A program made the translations under genes and the position numbers. The notes beneath the pieces were generated by a model, which saw nothing but the letters and a program-made list of their open reading frames with translations, ran no database searches and had not been told where the DNA came from. From the NCBI GenBank assembly GCA_030411725.1, contig MU839827.1:1736001-1800000 (forward strand): a DNA stretch of 64,000 nucleotides. Reading direction: 5' to 3'. Below are positions 57,472 through 64,000 of this stretch, piece after piece. Numbering within the stretch: position 1 is the stretch's first letter; every line of letters starts with the position of its first letter. Source of the DNA: Echria macrotheca. Lineage: Eukaryota > Ascomycota > Sordariomycetes > Sordariales > Schizotheciaceae.

Positions 57472-59032
57472 ATGTCGTATTCCCTTCCCAGGCTCGCCAC
57501 GGCCGTGGCCGTTTCGGCATCCCTCGCAAATGCCCTCCTAGTGTCACCAGGATCGCCATGCTCCACGTCCTGCGGCAATGTGCTCCAGTCGACGAGCCCC
57601 GACGAGATGGTATGCAGTGCCGGGGCGTATTCAGGGACTTCAGCAGGCGTGGTCTTCCAGAACTGCGTCAAGTGCGAAACCGGAAGCACATACACATCGG
57701 GTTCGCAGTCGGACCTTTCCGCATTGCTGTGTAAGTGACGCCAAGCCCACCGTGTCTGACTTGCTTGGACTTACACCATCTCAGACAATATCCGCGTCAA
57801 TGTTGGGTACTGCCTATTTGGCGATCTGGGGAACAAAAACCTGGTCAACAACCCATGCATTACCAGGTACGTCTATATCGGGATGCCTCTAAGCCGGACT
57901 AACACGCCGCAGAACCGCATGTGAGCCTTTCAAGAACCTCATCGCCATCGGTAACTACTCGAAATCCGTTGGCACCTACGACTATTGCAATAACTGGAAC
58001 TCGCCGCGGATTCCATCTTGTACGGCATGTCTCAACCAGCTAGATGGCGGGTACTACTTGGCCAACTACATGACCATGCTGGAGGCTGGATGCGAGCAAC
58101 GACCTGGAAATGGATCTACACTCTCAATCTCAGGAAGCCCCTTCGACACGACACCGGTCGTTATCACGACCCCATCCCCGACGGCTAGCATTCCCGAACC
58201 GGACTACGGTCCTGTCTCGCTCGGCGCCCGGGTGGGCATCGCTTTTGGCGGACTCGCGTTTATTCTCATGATTCTTGGGTGCTGCGTTGTCTGCAATGGT
58301 AAGCGTCGGAGACGCGCCTTCCTCCGGGATCTTGAGCGCCGGAACGGCGGCCAGGGATGGCCTCACCCCAAGACTCGCTACGCTAATACCGGCGAGATGC
58401 TCGAGACGCCGGCCAGCCAGAAGCCTCTCACCGGCTGGGACGAGAGCCCTATCAGTGCTCACCCCGATAGTGCTGCGCCGTCGATGCCTCGATACTTCAG
58501 CCCGTATAGCAGCACCTTCAACAGCCCGACTAGTGCCACGGGCGGAGCTGCATTCAACTGGCCAACACTGGCTCCCCAGCGTCTTGATCAGCTGATCCAG
58601 GAGCAATCACCAGCACATGGTTCACCGCCGCCGGCCTTCACGCAATGGCCAAGCCCGACTCAAGAGAAACTCATGTTGCAGATGCACAACGAAAAACGAC
58701 AGAACGAGATCGCCATCGGCTTGGCGCTAGGTGGGGACGAGGCCAGCTTGCGGTCCAAGAATTCAAACGGAAGCATGAACAACAACCCATATACGAACGG
58801 CTTGTTCAACGTCGACAGCGGCAAGGGGAAGAAACGCGACGAGACGTACGAGATGCACGAGGTTGAGAGCCCGTACAGCGGTGGCAACGGCTACCCAGAG
58901 GGTTACAGGATGCCGGCGCCGCCAGACGCGCCAGTGCTGCACCATCCAGGTTATGGGAGACACCACGTCCCCTCAAGATCCAATACGGGCGGGCTGACGG
59001 AACAGGATATGCGGAACGGAAATGTGTTGTAA
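57472..59032 (+). CDS. Fungal surface protein: signal peptide, Cys-rich ectodomain, one TM helix, disordered tail
   Basis: Three exons (57472-57730, 57785-57866, 57913-59032) give 486 residues. A signal peptide (~1-21, ends ANALL) leads to a Cys-rich ectodomain beginning SPGSPCSTSCGNV and containing VCSAGAYS, NCVKCETGSTY, NPCITRTACEPF, CNNWNSPRIPSCTACL and AGCEQRPG. A Ser/Thr/Pro stalk precedes one TM helix (~220-241, GIAFGGLAFILMILGCCVVC). The basic KRRRR stop-transfer and a ~240-residue disordered cytosolic tail follow. Such proteins are often annotated 'LPXTG-domain-containing' in Pezizomycotina, although I see no LPXTG motif here. A plasma-membrane sensor or adhesion role is inference. 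The preceding 2 kb lack genes. Confidence 0.82.
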
Positions 59033-59853
59033 GGAATGACAGCGATGATACCTTTTTTCTTCTCCACCTACTACCCCCTTTTAATACTTGGCGGTTTGGA
59101 TGATATACCCGGAGTTCAAGAAGCAAGATGGGATGGCCCTTGGTGTCGCCATATTCCCCACGGTGGTTGGAGTTTTTTTTATCAGAGATTTGCTATATAT
59201 ATACACGCTACTAGGCATGTGGATGGGACCAAGTGCAGTTGTGTATGATTCACCAGGCGAAGCAGGTGATAGTGGGGGCCTTGAGACGGGGATTTGATTG
59301 TGACCAGTTCTGTTGTCTGTTAGAGCAATACAATGTTGTGTCACTTCATTTACTTGGATTTGACTTGAACAGTGAATAAAGAAGTCAGCCCACCGCTTTG
59401 TTGACTGTTGTTGGCTTGACAACTGGCATCTGAACTTGGAAATGGCATTGATACAACAGCATAAAAATGTTTTATCTTCACAAGACAGACGTTAAAATTA
59501 GCCTTCTTAGTCAGACATTCGCACAACAATGGGGAGGGTGTGAAACCGCGATGAGCTTCAAATCGGTCTGCCATGTGGGACACACGTGATGGCCGGTCCG
59601 CATTTGGCCTAGCGTCTCGGCACCAACCATTTCCCCACATTGGCCCTCGAAAAAAAAAATTGGGAGCTTTTCCAAAGCTTCGTGCAAACCACACAAAGTG
59701 TGTTCCGACGACAACAACGGGCACGCCGAGCACGCAACAGCTGGTTCCCGACACGATAGCGTTTCGGACCATCTATAATTACTCGGCACTTCTTTTTACT
59801 CTAGATTCCAAGTAGACTGCCCGATCTCGACGCCGCGACGCCGACCGGTCAAA
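59033..59853. other. Intergenic, no gene seen
   Basis: 821 bp between the surface-protein gene and CBF5. No gene is supported; it presumably holds the left gene's 3' UTR and the CBF5 promoter. Confidence 0.5.
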
Positions 59854-61541
59854 ATGGTCGACACCATGGACATGGAGGAACAATTCGAGATCAAGCCACA
59901 GGCAGTGACGCCCTCGACCGACACTAGCAAGTGGCCGCTGCTTCTTAAGAACTACGAGAATTTGCTTGTTCGGGCTGGTCACTTCACGCCAGTTCCCCAC
60001 GGCTCGGCCCCTTACAAGCGCGACATCAAGTCGTACGTTTCCAGCGGCGTCATCAACCTGGTTCGTGCCCCCAGAACCCCCCAAAGCCAATTGGTGCTGG
60101 CAATTGCACGGCAATTCAATAGAGAAAACCTGTGCTGACTGCAAGAACAGGACAAGCCCTCCAACCCGTCGTCTCACGAAGTCGTTGCATGGCTGAAGCG
60201 CATGCTTCGGTGTGTAAACCCCAAGTTCCCTGCTCTTGATGGTTATGCTGACCTATATCGCTACGTGCAGTGTGGAAAAGACCGGCCACTCTGGAACTCT
60301 CGATCCCAAGGTCACGGGTTGTCTTAGTATGTCCCTCCGGCTCGAATCGAGATACGCGTGCTAACACAGCCCGTTAGTCGTCTGCATTGATCGCGCGACG
60401 AGGTTGGTCAAGGCACAGCAAGGTGCTGGCAAGGAGTATGTTGCCGTGATTAGATTCCACGACAAGGTTCCCGGTGGCGAGGAGAACTTTGCCCTGGCCC
60501 TCGAGACCTTGACTGGTGCTCTCTTCCAGCGGCCGCCGCTCATCTCGGCCGTCAAGCGTCAGCTTCGTATCCGAACCATTCATAAGAGCAAGCTTATCGA
60601 ATTCGACGATGACCGCCATCTCGGCGTCTTCTGGGTATCATGCGAGGCCGGTACCTACATCCGGACGCTCTGTGTCCATCTCGGCCTCCTGCTGGGATGT
60701 GGTGCTCACATGCAGGAGCTGCGCCGTGTTCGTAGCGGTGTCATGTCCGAGGACAACGGGACTCTCGTGACTCTCCATGACGTGTTGGATGCCCAGTGGC
60801 AATATGACAATGGCGGCGACGAGACCCTTCTTCGCAAAGTCATCCAGCCGCTGGAGACGCTCCTTTGCACGTACAAGCGGATTGTCGTCAAGGACTCTGC
60901 CGTCAACGCGGTCTGCTACGGTGCCAAGCTCATGCTGCCTGGTCTCCTTCGCTACGAGGCCGACATTAATTTGCATGACGAGGTTGTGCTCATGACAACC
61001 AAGGGAGAGGCCATCGCCATCGGAATTGCGCAGATGGGCACTGTCGAGTACGTCTTTCCCACCAGGTTTTGGGATATAGCTAACCAGCTGCAGAATGTCC
61101 ACCTGTGATCACGGCGTGGTCGCCAAGGTGAAGAGGTGCATCATGGAACGCGACCTCTATCCTCGGCGCTGGGGCCTTGGACCTACTGCCATGGAGAAGA
61201 AGAAGCTCAAGGCCGATGGCAAGCTGGACAAGTTTGGCCGTCCCAATGACGCGACGCCGGCAAAATGGACACAGGAATATAAAGACTACAGTGCGGCGCC
61301 AGCTTCTGCACCTGCGGCCACATCGACCGAGGCGCCTGCTGAGAAGGCTACCGGTGAGAAACCCGAGAAGATCGCCGAGCCGTCGACGTCGGAAAAGAAG
61401 ACGGAGGCGGAAGGCGATGGGGGCAAGAAGAAGCGTAAGAAGCACGAGGGCGAAACGGCGGAAGAGAAGGCGGAGCGGAAACGACTCAAGAAGGAGAAGA
61501 AGAGGAAATCGCTGTCTGGGGATCAGGGCGACAGCGATTAG
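59854..61541 (+). CDS. CBF5: H/ACA RNP pseudouridine synthase CBF5 (dyskerin)
   Basis: Catalytic subunit of H/ACA snoRNPs, converting uridine to pseudouridine in rRNA and snRNA within the nucleolus. Five exons (59854-60060, 60151-60209, 60271-60326, 60378-61047, 61094-61541) give 479 residues. Signatures: VINLDKPSNPSSHEVVAWLK, the catalytic GHSGTLDPKVTG (Asp100), IVCIDRATRLVK, VSCEAGTYIRTLCVHLGLLL, and the PUA-domain end VEMSTCDHGVVAKVKRCIME followed by RDLYPRRWGLGP. The tail is Lys/Glu-rich with KKKRKKH-type clusters, as in other CBF5 proteins. Intron 1 has a non-consensus GTTCGT donor, but the frame and motif across it are exact. Intron 4 is required: without it the frame ends before the PUA segment. 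Confidence 0.96.
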
Positions 61542-63171
61542 CTTCGATCTGGGCCTTGAAACTTTTCACCAGCGTTTGTATGTGCATATTCTATCCAAAA
61601 GTGGACGGGAACGGCGTTCGGGTTGGGTTTGGTTCATGGAATGGAATTCTCTTGTATTCAGTGGGATGGTCTGCACCAGCGCCTGTCCTTGTGAGGGTGG
61701 GGCTAGGGCAGTTGATGTAGTGGAATGGGCGGTTAGAAATCCAGAATGGAGGGAAACATGAGGAGTGATACCAAATGATTCTATACTAATATGGTTGATC
61801 TGTGAATCGGTGTTTGTTTCCCGGGGGCATGGGAAGCTGGGGTGGGATTTTATAAGCCGCTGCATAGGCTGCGTCTCTACAACGACTTGTCGTATGTCGA
61901 CCATCCTCTGGCCGAGTGTTTTTGCGGTTTTGTGTGGCATGGTATCGGTTCACTGTGTGCGGCCGCTTCGAGGCTCCAAATGCCCGTCCATACAGGTCTC
62001 AAGTATTAACGGGAACCGGAGAAGGCCTCGGGCCGGATGGGTCTCAGTACAGACCGGTAAATATCAGAGAAAAGTAGCATTGCCATCTCACCTTTCCGTG
62101 GATCAACGAGCACAGCACGCTGATGTAAGAGCGGGTCATGAGTCCTCAGCCGGCACACCGCCGCAGCACTGCCGGCGCTCCTGCGCTCCTGGACGATCCC
62201 GCCCCGCCCGTCAGCCCGTCAGCCCGATCGGCAGTCGGCCGGCTTCCCGTGTCCCCGCCCGGGATGAATAAACCGGGACGGGACTTAAGGTATAAAATGT
62301 ACAACCATTATGCAGTCTCCATGTCAACTCCCCCTTTTACCACATATCTCCTATGCTGTATCATTGTTTTTTCTCTACTGGTCCTACACAGACAGGACAA
62401 GAAAACCTCGAAGGTTTCCAGCAGGCTCTGATATTCTCCTCCGACCGCAAATCTGACACGGTCGGTTGATCGACCGCGTCGTTGCATTGCTGGGTGGCCG
62501 TGCCCAGCAGCTTCCTTGCCAGGCTTCCAGGCAACCAGTATACCTATCGACGGCCTATCACACTCATATACCAAGACCTATCACACCCATACCTAGCCAA
62601 TATCGACCGAGCAGCCCCGGGATGTGGCTGATGTCCAGGGGACAGACGATGGTGATGTAAACACGACTTACACCGCCGTATCTACGATTTGACAGCCACG
62701 ACTTTCAGGATTCAAGCCAGCCCAATTTGTCGACCAACAGCATTACCGAACCAATAATCAGGACGGTATTGGGTGCCGGGACTCTCATTACCGGTGCCTA
62801 GCGAGAAGTAATAAAAGGAAACGCGGCCGACGAGCTGGATAATCCTCAGAGAATCCGAGAGGAATCACGATAAAAAAATCTGATGAGAAGAACAGGATTC
62901 TTTCCACGCACCACTATCATACACAATCGTCTTTCGTGCTCTGCAAACCAGAGAGGAAAGAAGGATCTTTATCCAGTCCCATAGACTGTCCCAACCACCG
63001 TCTGAAGAACAGACCATCCGCACGAGCAAACAAACCAGGCCATCAAAGTCACACAGACACCAAAACAACAGCAAGAAAATCAGCAACAACCCTACATGTT
63101 TACATTTTTCTCTCTGTCCTCTCTTTCATCCCATAATACACGCCACGATCGTTAAAAGGGCTGCAGCAGCC
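61542..63171. other. Intergenic, no gene seen
   Basis: 1.6 kb between CBF5 and the GH43 gene. Only short random frames. No RNA gene was recognised. Confidence 0.5.
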
Positions 63172-64000
63172 ATGCGGTTCCCACGCCTCGCCGCCAAAAC
63201 ACCACCTCTCCTTTTAATATCATCATCACCATCCCTCCTTTTTCTTTTTTCCCTCTCGTTCTTTTCCTCCTCCTCCCTCGCCGCCCCGACATTATCACCA
63301 CCAATCCACCCCCCGCCACCACCACCCCCATCCTCCCCCCTCCTCTCCATCTCCACCGTCCTCCCCCGCGACACTCCCTCGAGAAGCCCATCCCTCCTCC
63401 TCAACACCGACTTCCCCGACCCAACCATCGTGCACGACCCCTCGTCCCAGAAATGGTACGCCTTCGCCACGGCCTCCTCCAACAAGAACATCCAAGCCGC
63501 GTCTGCTCCCTCCCCGTCAGGCCCCTGGACCCTCTTCGGGTCTGACGTCCTCCCCGACACGGGCGCCTGGACAACAGGCCGCAACTCGTGGGCGCCCGAC
63601 GTACGCGTAATAGTCCCCGGGTCCCGATACGTGATGTACTACTCGGGCGAGATTATCTCCTCATCCAAGACATACCACTGCGTCGGCGTCGCCGTGGCCA
63701 GTTCCATCCTCGGACCCTACATACCCGACACGAAACCGTTCGCCTGTCCGCTGGCCAGGGGCGGGGCGATCGACCCGTCTGGCTATTTCGATCGAAAATC
63801 CGGGGAGAGATACGTCGTCTACAAGGTGGACGGCAACGCCATCGGCCACGGCGGGTACTGCGGCAACGGGGTCGCGCCGTACGCGTCCACGCCGATCATG
63901 CTGCAGCGCGTTGATGCGTCCGACGGGACCACGGCCCTGGGCGACCCGGTGGAGATTCTCGACCGGGAACAGGAGGCGGATGGACCGCTTGTCGAGGCGC
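63172..64000 (+). CDS. Secreted glycoside hydrolase family 43 protein (5' part)
   Basis: The frame is open from the ATG at 63172 to the window end (276 codons, no stop, no intron needed). A hydrophobic, Ser/Leu-rich signal segment (~1-38) and a Pro run precede the five-bladed propeller domain. The GH43 triad is visible: Asp83 in NTDFPDPTIVHD (base), Asp201 in GGAIDPSGYFD (pKa modulator) and Glu275 in DGPLVEA (acid), three codons before the edge. Supporting blocks are WAPDVRVI and YVVYKVDGNAIG. GH43 enzymes cut arabinan or xylan side chains; the exact substrate cannot be read. Secretion to the cell exterior is inferred from the signal segment. The 3' end lies outside the window. Confidence 0.88.
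   Translation, partial: MRFPRLAAKTPPLLLISSSPSLLFLFSLSFFSSSSLAAPTLSPPIHPPPPPPPSSPLLSISTVLPRDTPSRSPSLLLNTDFPDPTIVHDPSSQKWYAFATASSNKNIQAASAPSPSGPWTLFGSDVLPDTGAWTTGRNSWAPDVRVIVPGSRYVMYYSGEIISSSKTYHCVGVAVASSILGPYIPDTKPFACPLARGGAIDPSGYFDRKSGERYVVYKVDGNAIGHGGYCGNGVAPYASTPIMLQRVDASDGTTALGDPVEILDREQEADGPLVEA

Noticed and set aside
56418..57695. 425-codon minus-strand ORF
   Set aside because: It is antisense to the promoter and first exon of the spliced surface-protein gene. No domain, and composition (Arg/Pro/Ala-rich) is typical of a GC-rich shadow frame.

Overview
The window is nuclear DNA of a filamentous ascomycete (Pezizomycotina, most likely a Sordariomycete; the class is inferred). Genes lie on both strands with long intergenic stretches. 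Most are split by 45-90 bp spliceosomal introns with GTAAGT-type donors, CTAAC-like branch sites and YAG acceptors. Fungal-only families are present: Zn(II)2Cys6 regulator, QUTR-like repressor, PTH11-type rhodopsin domain and KEX1. The tRNA-Ala genes carry introns. I see no operons, CRISPR arrays, rRNA or intact transposons.

Layout. 1-3.6 kb: 3' part of PEX19, then two unnamed genes, the second pair divergently transcribed. 4.4-16.2 kb: housekeeping block with FMT1, an STF2/TMA10-type hydrophilin, DRE2, KEX1, SFM1 and a class 1-type DHODH-like protein. 18.6-29.6 kb: a QUTR/QA-1S-like pseudo-AROM protein, a 5.7 kb stretch without recognisable genes, and a Zn2Cys6 regulator. 31-34.1 kb: one gene in which a fungal rhodopsin-like 7-TM domain is fused to a FucP-type MFS sugar permease. 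34.6-39.6 kb: tRNA-Val, a VBA-like MFS transporter, divergent URA4, and two tRNA-Ala genes with different introns. 42.2-52.3 kb: two NTA1-like nitrilase-superfamily paralogs with very long disordered tails, flanking a small one-TM Arg/Ser-rich protein; the second paralog has Ser in place of the catalytic Cys. 57.5-64 kb: a signal/TM surface-type protein, CBF5, and the 5' part of a secreted GH43 glycoside hydrolase cut by the window end.

The gene models were rebuilt by hand from splice sites and reading-frame continuity. Unusual structures found this way include a start codon split by an intron (STF2-like), an 18-nt exon (SFM1), a 13-nt exon completing the catalytic Cys (NTA1-like A), a GC-AG intron (KEX1) and a 21-C run inside a URA4 intron. 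Most genes are independent housekeeping functions. The strongest candidates for something undescribed are the rhodopsin-MFS fusion and the nitrilase pair with one apparently dead member.
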